Shown here piece after piece: positions 53,197 through 64,000 of a stretch of 64,000 nt of DNA. Position numbers and translations under genes: made by a program. The stretch lies in contig NC_060896.1 in NCBI RefSeq assembly GCF_014805685.1, forward strand, positions 6,447,389 to 6,511,388, written 5' to 3'. Position 1 is the stretch's first letter, and the number at the start of each line of letters is the position of its first letter. The notes under the pieces were generated by a model that made no database searches, was not told the origin of the DNA, and saw nothing but the letters and a program-made list of their open reading frames with translations. The stretch comes from Silurus meridionalis (lineage: Eukaryota > Chordata > Actinopteri > Siluriformes > Siluridae).

Positions 53197-54445
53197 GGAG
53201 AAGGTACCATGAGAGTAATTCTCCAGTTCTGAATTCAAAGTCTGTTTTTAAAGCTTTCTGTCCGAATCCTGCTCTGCCCATCAGTGGCAATTTGATACCC
53301 GAATATATTTTGCCTGGGTGTCAGTGTGCATGTGAATATAGTGCTGCTATTAGCATTTCTACAGAAATAACAACTTTTTTTTTAAATCATTAATTCTTTA
53401 ATAAAAACTTTTCAAATACTTGCTTTTCTGGGCACCTTGAATTTTCCTCATATTGCGAAGGACAGTATGTGCTATTCATGTCATTCTCACTCTCGTTTTT
53501 CACTGCAGGTGCAGCTGATATTCTGTTCTGGAGAGTGATGGAGTGGTGGCAGATTGAAACGTTTAAATTAATACTAATAATGACTCAAATATAGAATATA
53601 AAACACTAGCTACAACAGCTACATTTATTTGATGAACTCTATCTAACATGGTAATGAGTTAAAGCATTGTGTTGTTTAGACAATCCTTTAATTATGTCTA
53701 AAATATTGCAGCACTGTTTTTTCAAGCTGTGGGAATGAAGTGACAAGTCTGTACATTTGTTCTCGTAAAAGAGAAAGTTACGGTTTTTTATTTTTGTCTC
53801 TACATGTCATATTTTCATAATTGCCATATATGTAAGAGCCATAGAGGGAATTACACATATTACACATTATTCTTTAAATAGGGTTTCCTGACTCTACTCA
53901 ATACATGTTCTTGTCATTCTTATCTTTCGATCTTCCATTCCCATTGGGGCTTACTTCTCGAGTTTTCATACAGTGACCTGAATTGCAAACGGCATGTGGC
54001 TTAACAACACACCAGACATGCAGAAAAGTGAGGTTTTACTCTGAAGTCAGCTGTTTTTTAATAGCCATATCTTCCAAAACACCTCGGTGGGCAGAATTTT
54101 ACATTTTAAAAAAGACAATTGCAGGTATCACATTCAGAAAATCTATTCATCAAACGTCACCAGCTTTAGTTTATTTAAAACACTATCCAAGTACTTTTTT
54201 GCTGAATTGCAGCCAGTATCATAATTTATCTACATGAGATTAAGCCTGGTAACAGAAATGTGAAAAGAATGATGAGATGTGAACATGGAGAAGAGTAAAC
54301 ACTGTACAAGCCAATAAGCTGATTGTAACACCAACCTTTCCAAACATCACTAGTAAAAAAATGAATTTTATACATTATCTATAAAGAATTTAATGTGAAC
54401 CATATTGAGAATAAAATACTCAGATGGTTGTGGATGATGAAAGAA
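53194..54445. other. Spacer
   Basis: No gene or repeat family recognised. Confidence 0.3.
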
Positions 54446-54446
54446 T

Positions 54447-54465
54447 CTCTCTCTCTCTCTCTCTT

Positions 54466-54513
<48 letters not shown>

Positions 54514-54525
54514 ACTCTCGCTCTC
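54447..54525. repeat. Interrupted (CT)n microsatellite
   Basis: CT tract with a few GGT, TT and CA interruptions. Confidence 0.9.
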
Positions 54526-55046
54526 TTTCATGTTCTCTATAATAGAATAGTTAGCTCTGAAATCAGAGGCAGGAATTAAACATTTAATTTCAAACACTGC
54601 TCTGCATCATCTATCCAAAATAAAACTGCATCAGATCACTTCTACTGCATCACATCCACATCTCACACATCATTGCCCAAGATCATCCTTCATTTACAAT
54701 AATGCTCTACATATAAGCGTGACCTCATTTGACCTTGAGAAATTTTGGCAAGACATTTAATAAGTAAATCCTACTGCCAAATCGCACAGCTCGATGGCTT
54801 GTAAGGAATAATTACATAACCCGGTTGATAACAGTGTGCTTTTGTGTTCTAACTCCTGATTCCTGATGTGAAAAAGGAGTTCTCTTTTTACACAGTTTTA
54901 ATAGCAGCCATTCATCAGCTCCTGTCACACATACCCATTTACTGTACACTGTACGCATATGTGTGTGTACAAGCATGAGTGAGACAGAGACACACCGCCC
55001 GCATAGCTGTCGGTTCACATTACAATTGTAGCCTCCATTGTCTTAG

Positions 55047-55049
<3 letters not shown>
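54526..55049. other. Spacer
   Basis: Nothing recognised. Confidence 0.3.

Positions 55050-55050
<1 letters not shown>

Positions 55051-55101
<51 letters not shown>
55051..55101. repeat. (TG)n microsatellite
   Basis: About 25 TG units. Confidence 0.95.
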
Positions 55102-55109
<8 letters not shown>

Positions 55110-56800
55110 TACATGATCATCTGTAATTTCAAAGCTCTGTCATGGAGCCCACCCTGCTGACAGTGTGAAATTATAGATGGACTGGGACGTGGATACAGAC
55201 TTTAATAAACCGCTTTGTTTATGACTTGAAATGTGGAGTATGAACAGAGGTTCGTTTATGAGAGAACAGCTATGATATATTTGTTAGAATGTATTTATTA
55301 TGTTTCTAAGGTCAAATCGAAAGCTTGTAAACACACTTGTGTGGCTGTAGGTCCTGCATTAGCTGACCTGTAGTTTTTTTATCCATATTCTCCAGAAGGG
55401 GCAGGACACCCTCATGCCCACATCATGAAATAATCATGCATCTCAGGAAAGCATGAAGTGAACCCAGTTTCATCTCTAATTCTGTTTTGATCCCTGCTGT
55501 TTCTAGTTCCAATCCTGACATTTTCATGTCCGGTTTTTACTTTAAATAAAGTATGATGGCAGTGTCATGTTGACATTACGTTGATCTACTGCTCTCTAAG
55601 ATTCCCATACTCGTCCTGTTGTATTAGTGCAACTACAACCGTTGCCTTGGCAAAAGTAAGTCCATATTATAGTGTTTTTAATATAATTCAACTTCTAAAC
55701 AAATCGATTTATTTATTCTTTTATGTATTGAACTGTTATGAATGACTAGCTTATTTAATTTTTTTTTTTATTTACAAGTACAAGACTAAATTAAAACTAT
55801 AAAAATCATTTGTCTAAAAGCAAGCACAATGCATAATTAATTTTCCCTTTATTTTTTATTACTTTGTACAAGCAGTCTTTCAGTAAAATAAATATAAGGC
55901 ACCCATCCATGCCTATTCTAGTAAGTAAACATAAATACTCTACAATACACACAGGCACACACACACACACACACACAGACACCGACATATGCCCCCCTCG
56001 TCTAATTACAGTTGATGGCATTGTTTCCATTCCTTTCTTATCCTGGGTCATGCTACGCTCCTCTCACTCACAGATAACTCAGTCCAGAATGTGACACACG
56101 ACCAGGGTCAGCCTGTCAGCTTGGATACTAGTCTGATAGAGACACATACACACACACACACATACACATACATATACACAAATGCACCCACCATCCTGGC
56201 TATAGAGCCTGATCACACAATACCACCATCCCCAAACAACAGCAGCTGCCACAGGGCTGAATTTCCATTAGCCTGCAAGGCCGAGTTGTGCATTGTTCAA
56301 CTGCATTTAGTTTCTGCTTGACTAAAAAAAAGAATAAGGACTGTGAAAATAATAAAATCCGAATATTTCCTCGTGTACCTAAATTGCCTGTCGCAAAAAA
56401 AAATCATTCAAGGACAATCATGGTTTCATCCTCCAGAGGAACGCAGCTGTTCCTCTGAGTTTCTGCAGTTTTCATATTAGTAGTGGCAGGAACACACTGT
56501 CCATCCCTCTGCCACATGGGCTGAGAGTAAAAGCTATGACGTGTTTATGTTCAAAAGTGCATTGTAAAAAAATGTTTTTAAGTTTTTAATTTTAGGATTT
56601 TTATAACGATCCAGTTCCAAAAATGGCTTTGAAATAGGAAAGCTTGGACTTCAAGTATTGCAAAGCATTGGAACTAGCGATTTTTTTGGATATCGCACAT
56701 CAAAACCTTGCCGGCTGCTTAATTGTGCCTCTTTTATTCAAATGGAAACTTATAAGACATACACAGATTCAACAAACAGAGAGTGGGAAGGAATTTGTGA
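55102..56800. other. Spacer with small (CA)n tracts
   Basis: (CA)n at about 55956-55978 and 56144-56163. No coding support. Confidence 0.3.
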
Positions 56801-56807
56801 AAGACAG

Positions 56808-56900
56808 ATGAGGATCCGTTCCCTTTTGAGTCTGGTTCCTATCAAGGTTCCTCGCTCATTAGGGATAAACATATAGGTATTAACATACAGAATCAAATCT
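56808..56900 (+). mobile_element. LINE 3-prime UTR scrap
   Basis: GATGAGGATCCGTTCCCTTT and GAGTCTGGTTCCTATCAAGG repeat the motif seen at 22150-22200. Confidence 0.55.
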
Positions 56901-56954
56901 GTTTAGGGGCAATTAAAAGAGGTATACAAACACAACTGAATGTCTTTCATTTAT

Positions 56955-57135
56955 GTCTACATTACATTTATGTTATTTGGCAGATGCTCATATCCAGAGC
57001 AACTTACAATTATCTCATTTATACAACTGAGCATATGCTTAGAAGCCCAGTAGTAGCACTTTGATGGGGCTGGGATTTAAACCTTCTGATCATAAGACCT
57101 ACATCGCAACAACTGTGCTACCATCTCCCAGTTTA
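56955..57135 (-). mobile_element. tRNA-derived SINE copy
   Basis: On the minus strand: GATGGTAGCACAGTTGTTGC (decayed A box), GGTTTAAATCCCAGCCCCAT (B-box-like), CTCAGTTGTATAAATGAGAT and AGTTGCTCTGGATATGAGCA, tail CATAAATGTAATGTA. Nearly full length. Confidence 0.7.
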
Positions 57136-58128
57136 CATTTGTATTTTAGGAAACAGACAGATCTAAAACAAAACAAAAAAAAGTATGTAAAAAAAATCCT
57201 TTTGTCATACAGATTTATCTTCAGGATGGTTTGAATTACTGGGGCACATGTCATTTCTCTCTGGGTCATAGAGTTAAAAGTTCCTTGGTCCTCAGTCCCT
57301 GTAATCAGTTCTTGTCCTCTACTGTTTCAAATCACTACAGTTTTATACGCTTTTTATAAGTTCTGGTTGAGATCTGGTGGAGCAGAAAAGGCATCTTGAT
57401 AAAGATTGACACTTAAAGTACTCAAAGTCCCATTAACCTCAGCCGGGAGAGATATGGAGACAGCTAATCTCCCCAATATAATGGATATGGGGTCATGGAT
57501 GTAATGCTATGACCTGTTCTCTCATCACTTCAGCTCAAAGTCGATCTAGTTCCAACTACACGATCTGCCAGCTTTACTCAGATGGGATTTGTAACAGCAA
57601 CATTGTAAAAGGCAGTGATATTCCCTGATCTGGGACCTGCTTCATGTGTTTACTTTTGATGTTTTTGGCTCAAAAAGGCTGATCCTGGCGCAGCGCTCTG
57701 TAAAAACCAGGCAAGAGCACAGAACTATGTCTCTATTGTCAGATAAGGCAAAAGGAGTGGGGGTGTTTCTGATAAGTCTGGTGTTCATAGAGGGTCTTGT
57801 TACATGATACTTATCTTAAGCCAGTGTTAGTTAGAGTCCTTGTACAGAAGTAGAAAGAATAAGGCAACTGAAAGGCATATCTTGTGACCTGTCCCTTTTT
57901 AGCTTTAAGGTTTAAGTGCCAAATGCTGGAACGCAAGTGCCGAAACTCAAAGCATGCTGTCCATGAAACCGAATTAGATGTTACTAAGAGTAAAAACTAA
58001 AACTGATTTACAAAAATAAAACATATAGTATATACCCTGCATGCCTCTGGGGCTGATATGAATCACGCTGTCTGCTGTTCTCTTGTACTGGATGGGAGGA
58101 TGGATATCAGACTCACTGTGTTTACTTC

Positions 58129-58130
<2 letters not shown>
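57136..58130. other. Spacer
   Basis: No gene or repeat recognised. Confidence 0.3.

Positions 58131-58131
<1 letters not shown>

Positions 58132-58183
<52 letters not shown>
58132..58183. repeat. (GT)n microsatellite
   Basis: About 26 GT units. Confidence 0.95.
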
Positions 58184-58184
<1 letters not shown>

Positions 58185-58639
58185 CCGCCAAGTTCAGATC
58201 TGTTAATCCTCCGCATTCTTACTCCGCAGGTGCAAAAGTTTAAATGCATACTAAACCTTCATCAAACATTTTTGCGTCTTTGCTTTTTTCTATAATAAAC
58301 TGTATTATTGTCATTGAGATTGTACACTTGCATATATTCCATGACTTGATCTTTCACCTTTGAACTTGGATAATGTAACCTCCAGGTACGCCGGTTTCCT
58401 CCTCCACTATAAACACATCAATTGTAGGCTGATTGGCATTTCCAAATTGTCCATAATGTTTGAATGGGTGTGTGAAGGGAATCACAGTGCACATTTTTAG
58501 TACTAAAAATACAGCTGGTGTCTGCTCGTCTTTATTACTCTGAAGAACGTGACAAGGAATCCACTTTACTGAAAAAGAATGAGTGTTTTTCTTCTCACCA
58601 CCGAATAAAGAGCAGAGTATTCATTGAGACCAGAAAGAA

Positions 58640-58965
58640 ATAGGACAGACCTGACTGCACATCTATCCAGTTTTGGTGTTTTAACTGTTTACATTCCAAG
58701 GTGTGATCTCTGCTCTTCTGCTTCTTCTACCCGTTCACCTTCTATGAGGCCTTTTTTTCTTGTGCACCAACACTTTGGAATTCTCTTCCCACTGAGATTA
58801 GACAGGCCACGCTTAATGTTTTAAAAATTGTTTCAGAATAGCTTTTAGTTGATTTCTTTATGATGTATGTATGATTCCTGCTCTATTTTTAGGCTTGTAA
58901 AGCACTTGTTACTTTTGAAAGGAACTATATAAAATAAAAATGATTATTATGAGTAGCATCCTTTT
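58640..58965 (+). mobile_element. LINE 3-prime end
   Basis: A plus-strand frame ends APTLWNSLPTEIRQATLNVL then KIVSE and a stop (58766-58840). This is the conserved C-terminus of L2/CR1-group LINE reverse-transcriptase proteins. It is followed by about 125 bp of 3-prime UTR with a GGAACTATATAAAATAAAAA end. Confidence 0.75.
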
Positions 58966-59014
58966 TTTTTTTTTTAAAGTTACATATATTTGTGGGTAAT
59001 ACATTTTAATTTAC

Positions 59015-59085
59015 ATCAGAATCAGAATCAGAATACTTTATTGATCCCATAGGGAAATTGTTGGGTCGCAGTCGCTCACAGTAAA
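59015..59085 (-). mobile_element. LINE-type tail
   Basis: ATCAGAATCAGAATCAGAAT followed by ACTTTATTGATCCCATAGGG and AAATTG is the reverse of a widespread fish LINE 3-prime end with a hexamer tail. Confidence 0.5.
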
Positions 59086-59119
59086 ATTAAAGATTATATA
59101 TATAAGATTACTATAATAG

Positions 59120-59350
59120 AATAGCCTTATTTGTCATGTATACATTAAAGCACATTAAAATTCGTTCTTCGCATATACCAGCTTGCTCAGAAGCTGGGGT
59201 CAGAGCGCAGGGTAGCCATGACACGGCCCCCTGGAGCACAGAGGGTTAAGGGCCTTGCTCAAGTGCCCAAGAGTGGCAGCTTGGCGATACCAGGGGGCTT
59301 TCCGACCTTTCCGATTAGTAACCCAGAGCCTTAACCACTGAGCTACCACA
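59120..59350 (-). mobile_element. SINE-like dispersed repeat
   Basis: On the minus strand: GGTAGCTCAGTGGTTAAGGC, a degenerate tRNA-like B box, CTGCCACTCTTGGGCACTTG and AGCAAGGCCCTTAACCCTCT. It shares its head and body with the SINE family at 22.8 kb but has a different tail (CATATACCAGCTTGCTCAGA on plus). Confidence 0.55.
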
Positions 59351-59599
59351 AATGATAAAAAGAGTCAGACTACAATGATAGTTATAGACGTTATTGCACA
59401 TGTATCAATTATTATAGCACTGAAATCATTGCACATAATTGCCAAGATATTGACTTGTAGCATGAAAATGTATTAGTAAAAATCTATAACTATAGTTGTA
59501 TCTATATCATGTATAACTACAGTATATCTATATAAATAATACATTGGTATAGATGTGGCTTTTAAAGGGAGCAGATATGGTACAGTATTTATTAATTAT

Positions 59600-59865
59600 T
59601 ACAGACAAAGCAATTGCACTAACACAAATCTTCTGTACTGGTCGGTGCTGCAGTGTCACTATGTCTCACTGTCTTATGCTGTTTTTCGCACTCAATGTTG
59701 CACACGTGCACTTTATGTATTGTCCTGGTCAGTTTTATTTTGTTGCTGTTTGTGTTACTTTTGTTAATATATGGTGTCTGATGGATCACCTTCGTCCTGG
59801 AAGAACGTTGTATATGTTTGAAATGACAAAGAAATCCAACTTGACTTGCCTTGACCTCACTTGAA
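59600..59865 (+). mobile_element. LINE 3-prime UTR with CTTGA tail
   Basis: CACTCAATGTTGCACACGTG, GAAGAACGTTGTATATGTTT and GAAATGACAAAGAAATCCAA end in ACTTGACTTGCCTTGACCTC. This is the plus-strand form of the tail seen reversed at 51298. Confidence 0.65.
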
Positions 59866-60377
59866 AGTGCTTTAAGGATGGAGGGGATGTGCTGTTCCTC
59901 AATCAGCCACTAGATGGGAACAATAGCCCTTTTTTTCCTACCAATATTCTTTGCAAAATTATTTAATCTATTTTTCGTTTATAATCTGAATGAAATAATT
60001 TCTTCTTCATTTCATTTGAATGTTAGTCGTTTTTCATCCCTATTCGCTTTCATATTGTGCTCCCTTGTAAAAGCCTGAACCTATAACAAGTACTGTCTTA
60101 AATAGAACCAAAAAAAAAGAAGTTGCATTAAAAAAAAGAAGGATAAAAACTTCCATAGTACTCCTGTCCTCATGTTTATGCAGAATGAGCATCTGTGTAA
60201 TCATTTAAACATGGTGTGAAGAGCAAATCCTGCCCTCTGCAGCTCTTTCATTAATGACACAGTGATGCAGAAATTGCAGAATAAATAAGGTGGGGGGGGG
60301 GTGGAGAAAAGGAAAAAAAAAGAAAGATAGACAATCTGAAACAGAGACTGTATTGATTTTTTTTTTGATAATTTGGC

Positions 60378-60383
<6 letters not shown>

Positions 60384-60411
<28 letters not shown>
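60384..60411. repeat. (GA)n microsatellite
   Basis: About 14 GA units, immediately upstream of the fzd9 promoter array. Confidence 0.95.
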
Positions 60412-60428
60412 CAGATTGAGGTGGGAGC

Positions 60429-60600
60429 TCCGCCCACTTGCGTCACACTCCGCCCACCGGTGCGTCACGCCCCGCCCACCGGTGGCGCTTTAGAGCAGAG
60501 CCGCGGAGGGAAGAGAAAGTTCAGTGTTCTCCAGAGATGCGTCTGGACTCGGACGCGGAGCTGCGGAGCGACTGCGCAGAATGCGCCGAGGACCGCGAGT
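60429..60600 (+). promoter_or_regulatory. fzd9: fzd9 promoter: triple GC-box array with TGACG half-sites
   Basis: Three CCGCCCAC boxes (60430, 60450, 60472) alternate with GCGTCAC elements (about 60440 and 60462), whose reverse complement GTGACGC holds a CREB/ATF half-site. The array has a 20-22 bp period. It is followed by CpG-rich sequence at about 60480-60600 that probably contains the start site. No TATA box was seen. A long (GA)n tract lies immediately upstream at 60384-60411. Confidence 0.6.
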
Positions 60601-60850
60601 GAAAACGCAGGATCAAGAACGTCTTCTGTTCCTGTCCTCAAGCCTCTGCGTGCATCAGCTCTGTTCCTTTTTTTTTTATTCGTGTCGTGAATGATCACAG
60701 GAGATAGTGCTCTATTGACACTTTCACACGCGCTCACGTGGACTAATGTCCTTTTTTTTCTTAATCTCATCTCATGAAAACATCTGCACCGGACTATAAA
60801 TTAGAATAGAAAAACATCTCAGTGGAGACTTTCATTCACAAAACTCTACC

Positions 60851-62602
60851 ATGGAGAGTTCTGCATTAAAGATCTTCGTTTCTCTATGGTGCCAGCTCGT
60901 GATTGCAGCTTACAGTCTGGAGATAAGTTCTTATGACTTTGAGAGAGGGAGGCCAGCTAAATGTGAGCAAATCACCATTCCGATGTGCCAGGGCATTGGA
61001 TATAACATGACCCGGATGCCCAATCTTTTGGACCATGAAAATCAGAAGGAGGCAGAGATCAAGCTGAATGAATTTGCCCCACTGGTGGAGTACGGCTGTG
61101 ACTTCCATTTGCGTTTTTTCCTCTGCTCTCTGTTTGCGCCCATGTGCGCGGATGAGGTGTCCACATCCATCCCGGCCTGCAGACCCATGTGTGAACAGGC
61201 ACGTCAGAAGTGCTCACCTATTATGGAGAAGTTTAACTACGCATGGCCTGATTCTTTGAACTGCTCCAAACTGCCTACTGGGAACAACCCAAATGCACTG
61301 TGTATGGAAGCACCAGAGAACGACACCAAACCAGAGCCTAAGAAAGGAGAGGGAATGCTTCCTGTTCCTCCACGACCCAAACAGCCTGGGTCGGGAACTG
61401 GGCGTTCAGGAGGACACGTGGGGGTCTGTGAGAACCCAGAGAAATTTCAGTATGTGGAGAAGAGTGAGTCGTGTGCTCCTCGGTGCTCCTCAGCCGTCGA
61501 TGTGTTCTGGTCCAGACAGGACAAGGACTTTGCTTTCATCTGGATGGCTGTGTGGTCCACTTTGTGTTTTGTGTCCACAGCTTTCACAGTCCTCACCTTC
61601 CTCTTGGATCCTCATCGCTTCCAGTATCCTGAGAGGCCCATCATATTCCTTTCTATGTGCTATAATGTTTACTCTGTAGCCTTCATCATCCGCTCAGTAG
61701 CTGGGGCAGAGAACATTGCCTGTGACCGTGAGAATGGTGAGCTCTATATTATCCAAGAGGGGCTCGAGAGCACGGGCTGCACCATAGTTTTCCTTATTCT
61801 GTATTATTTCGGTATGGCCAGTTCAATCTGGTGGGTCATTCTCACACTCACTTGGTTCCTGGCTGCAGGAAAAAAATGGGGCCATGAAGCCATTGAGTCT
61901 CACAGCAGCTACTTTCACATGGCTGCCTGGGGCATCCCTGCACTAAAGACTATAGTCATCCTCACAATGAGGAAGGTGGCAGGCGATGAGTTGACAGGGC
62001 TGTGCTACGTGGGCAGCATGGACGTGGGGGCACTAACAGGCTTCGTCCTAGTGCCGCTGTCCTGCTACCTGGTCATCGGAACATCGTTCATCCTCACTGG
62101 TTTCGTTGCACTTTTCCACATTCGGAAGGTGATGAAAACCGAAGGCACTAACACGGAAAAGCTTGAGAAGCTAATGGTGAAGATAGGCATCTACTCCATC
62201 CTCTACACTGTTCCTGCGACTTGCGTCATCATCTGCTACTTCTACGAGCGCCTCAATATGGACTACTGGAAATTCAGAGGTCTGGAGAACAAGTGTACTA
62301 CCTATCCGGGTCGAAGGAACGAGGACTGCAGTCTGGAAACGTCCGTGCCCACAGTCGCCGTGTTCATGTTAAAGATCTTCATGTCGCTGGTGGTCGGAAT
62401 CACCAGTGGTGTGTGGGTGTGGAGCTCTAAGACCTTGCAGACCTGGCAAGGGCTTTGCAGCCGGAAACTAGCAGACAGGACTAGCAGGAAGCACTGCAGT
62501 GGAGGGAGCTGCAGTAGCAGCCACTGTCATTACAAAGCCCCAGCCGTGGTAATGCACATGTCCAAGACGGACCCTTACTCAGACTGCCCCACACATGTAT
62601 GA
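60851..62602 (+). CDS. fzd9: fzd9: Frizzled-9 Wnt receptor, intact single exon, 583 aa
   Basis: A seven-pass plasma-membrane receptor for Wnt ligands, signalling through Dishevelled (family knowledge). The ATG has a strong context (ACCATGG). A signal peptide covers about residues 1-22. The cysteine-rich Wnt-binding domain spans about 35-155 (CEQITIPMCQGIGYNMTRMP, HLRFFLCSLFAPMC, CRPMCEQARQKCSP), with candidate NMT, NCS and NDT glycosylation sites. A proline/glycine-rich linker follows, then TM1-TM7 (about 228-515), then the Dishevelled-binding KTLQTW just after TM7. GMLPVPPRP, PERPIIFLSMCYNVYS, SVPTVAVFMLKIFMSLVVG and CHYKAP point to FZD9 rather than FZD10. It ends PTHV, a PDZ-ligand-like tail. 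FZD genes of this group are intronless, as here. Whether it is fish fzd9a or fzd9b is not resolved. Confidence 0.96.
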   Translation: MESSALKIFVSLWCQLVIAAYSLEISSYDFERGRPAKCEQITIPMCQGIGYNMTRMPNLLDHENQKEAEIKLNEFAPLVEYGCDFHLRFFLCSLFAPMCADEVSTSIPACRPMCEQARQKCSPIMEKFNYAWPDSLNCSKLPTGNNPNALCMEAPENDTKPEPKKGEGMLPVPPRPKQPGSGTGRSGGHVGVCENPEKFQYVEKSESCAPRCSSAVDVFWSRQDKDFAFIWMAVWSTLCFVSTAFTVLTFLLDPHRFQYPERPIIFLSMCYNVYSVAFIIRSVAGAENIACDRENGELYIIQEGLESTGCTIVFLILYYFGMASSIWWVILTLTWFLAAGKKWGHEAIESHSSYFHMAAWGIPALKTIVILTMRKVAGDELTGLCYVGSMDVGALTGFVLVPLSCYLVIGTSFILTGFVALFHIRKVMKTEGTNTEKLEKLMVKIGIYSILYTVPATCVIICYFYERLNMDYWKFRGLENKCTTYPGRRNEDCSLETSVPTVAVFMLKIFMSLVVGITSGVWVWSSKTLQTWQGLCSRKLADRTSRKHCSGGSCSSSHCHYKAPAVVMHMSKTDPYSDCPTHV

Positions 62603-63164
62603 GATGAACTCAAGCGTGTGTTTGTGTGTGTGTGTGTGTGGAGCTCCACTCGGTTAAAATGGAGAGAGTGACCTCATCAGTAATGTACTCTATGGACTTC
62701 TACTACTCTTCCCTGTGTGAATGACAGTGTTTGAGAACAAGCGTAAAAACATTTTAGTGAACGTTGAGCAAAAATGGACAAAGAAACGTTGCAGCATTTC
62801 ACTAAAGAATGGACTGATAATCAGTGTTTTAATCAGGGACAATTAAAGGGATTTATTATTGCTTTTCTCTAGCAGTGCAAAAAAAAAACTCAAATCGAAC
62901 CTGTTATGCAGTTCTTTATCTGTTGCACACAAAGAAACGTGTATGGAGGTATGAGTATGAGATGTTCTTTTCCACATTTAGCTCCGTTCGTGGCATTTAT
63001 GTATATATATATATTTTTTAAAAGTTTTCATAGTTCTTATTTATTGTGTATATATTTAATTTAGTTTGGTCTTGGTCTTTTCAAGGAATGGCCTGGATCT
63101 CTTTGTAAACAAGTTATATTGATGGGCCAAATGAAGAAAAAGTGCCTTTTTTTGAAAATGAGAT

Positions 63165-63170
63165 ATTAAA
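63165..63170 (+). promoter_or_regulatory. fzd9: Possible fzd9 polyadenylation signal
   Basis: ATTAAA, the common variant signal, lies about 560 nt after the fzd9 stop in an AT-rich tract. No canonical AATAAA was noticed between the stop and this point. Weak evidence. Confidence 0.3.
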
Positions 63171-64000
63171 TTATATTATATTTTCTATATCTGTGTTGAT
63201 TACTTTACAAAAATATGTTTCTGTGTGCAGAACAGGGATTGATGTTCACTGATAGACACTTCTAGCATTCGGAAACCAGTTGCATCAAATCCTCCCCCAC
63301 TTTCAGGACTGGTTTGTTCCTGGGTCTGGATAAATAGATTGTTCTTTCCATTACAACAAAAACTACAAAACCATACACCACCATGATTAATATGAAATAT
63401 AAATATATGTTAATTTATATTTTAATTTAAATAGTATGCAAATTAGTTATAGTATTACAATTAAATTACACTTTTGATTTCTCTTAAACACAATTACTGC
63501 TGTTTTATTTTAAAGCTAATTTGTGAATACATGGTGCAGGACTGTTGCATCTGCATTCAAAGGAGTAGACGCCCAGAAGAAAAAGCTTCTGATTCTTGTC
63601 TCAGACATGCCACACTCTATAATAAGGCTTGGAGAAGTTGGGTCAAAGCAATGCAAATATTTAGATGAAGTAGCTGGTTTGCATGTGAAAAAAGTGAGCT
63701 CTGGTTCAAATGCAAATGAAACCTCGAGAGACTCTTTCAGGAGTCCTAAATAGAGGGGGCTCCCTCTGAACTGCCCATTCAGACAGGAGCACTGTGGGAT
63801 GCAAGGTTTCTACCAAAGCGCATCAAGTTTTGTTGGGAAGTGTGTAAGACAAGGCTGAGCCTAGGGATTAGGATTAAGAAATCAGGCTGTCTGAATAACA
63901 GGTTCCCAGTATGTAATGTCATATGTGGTGAATTTAAATGTTCTGCACTGTGCATTTTTATATTTCTCAGCACCAAAAAGAACATTGAAGCGAATGTACA
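63171..64000. other. fzd9 3-prime flank
   Basis: AT-rich to about 63520, then a more balanced segment (63520-63900) containing an octamer-like ATGCAAAT on plus (63709-63716). No gene was recognised up to the window end. Confidence 0.35.

Noticed and set aside
59907..59920. CTCF-like motif CCACTAGATGGGA upstream of fzd9
   Set aside because: The 3-prime half of the core is a poor match (GGGAAC instead of GGCR), so it was not annotated.
60851..62602. fzd10 as the identity of the Frizzled gene
   Set aside because: FZD10 shares the CRD pattern, but SVPTVAVFMLKIFMSLVVG, the CHYKAP tail and YNVYS after TM2 follow FZD9.

Overview
The window looks like vertebrate, almost certainly teleost fish, nuclear DNA. 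Coding sequence is sparse and AG/GT-spliced. Introns and spacers are AT-rich and full of dinucleotide and tetranucleotide microsatellites. There are relics of fish-type Tc1 and hAT transposons, LINE 3-prime ends with CTTGA-type tails, and tRNA-derived SINEs. The repeat mix would suit an otophysan such as a catfish, but that is a weak inference. Nothing bacterial or viral was seen.

Three protein-coding genes are supported. (1) trpc6 lies on the minus strand (coding 16765 down to 3537). All 12 coding exons could be placed with AG/GT boundaries and matching phases, giving an uninterrupted 875-residue TRPC3/6/7-type cation channel closest to TRPC6. A TATA box lies about 90 bp upstream of its start codon, and a 1.1-kb GGATCC-rich minisatellite lies further upstream. 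(2) rnf7 (RBX2/SAG) lies on the plus strand at 23330-26033. Its three exons encode a 114-residue RING-H2 protein, behind a GC-box/CCAAT promoter. Its introns carry Tc1 fossils. (3) fzd9 lies on the plus strand at 60851-62602. It is an intact single-exon 583-residue Frizzled receptor, preceded by a GC-rich promoter with repeated GC boxes and TGACG half-sites.

Layout: 1-3.5 kb is the trpc6 3-prime flank, with a large AT-cored palindrome and Tc1 scraps. 3.5-16.8 kb is trpc6. 16.9-23.1 kb holds the minisatellite, a complete 1-kb non-autonomous hAT element with near-identical 8-bp flanking duplications, and two converging LINE 3-prime ends. 23.1-26.3 kb is rnf7. 26.3-60.4 kb is a 34-kb gene-free stretch of mobile-element relics, simple repeats and a few balanced-composition islands that could be regulatory. 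60.4-63.2 kb is fzd9, followed by flank.

The three genes act in unrelated processes: diacylglycerol-gated calcium entry, cullin-RING ubiquitin ligase/neddylation, and Wnt reception. Nothing suggests they form a functional unit. No novel multi-gene system was found. The most noteworthy items are the palindrome at 79-392, the frame-preserving minisatellite beside the trpc6 promoter, CTCF-like motifs bracketing rnf7, and a nested hAT/LINE insertion at 51.3-52.1 kb.
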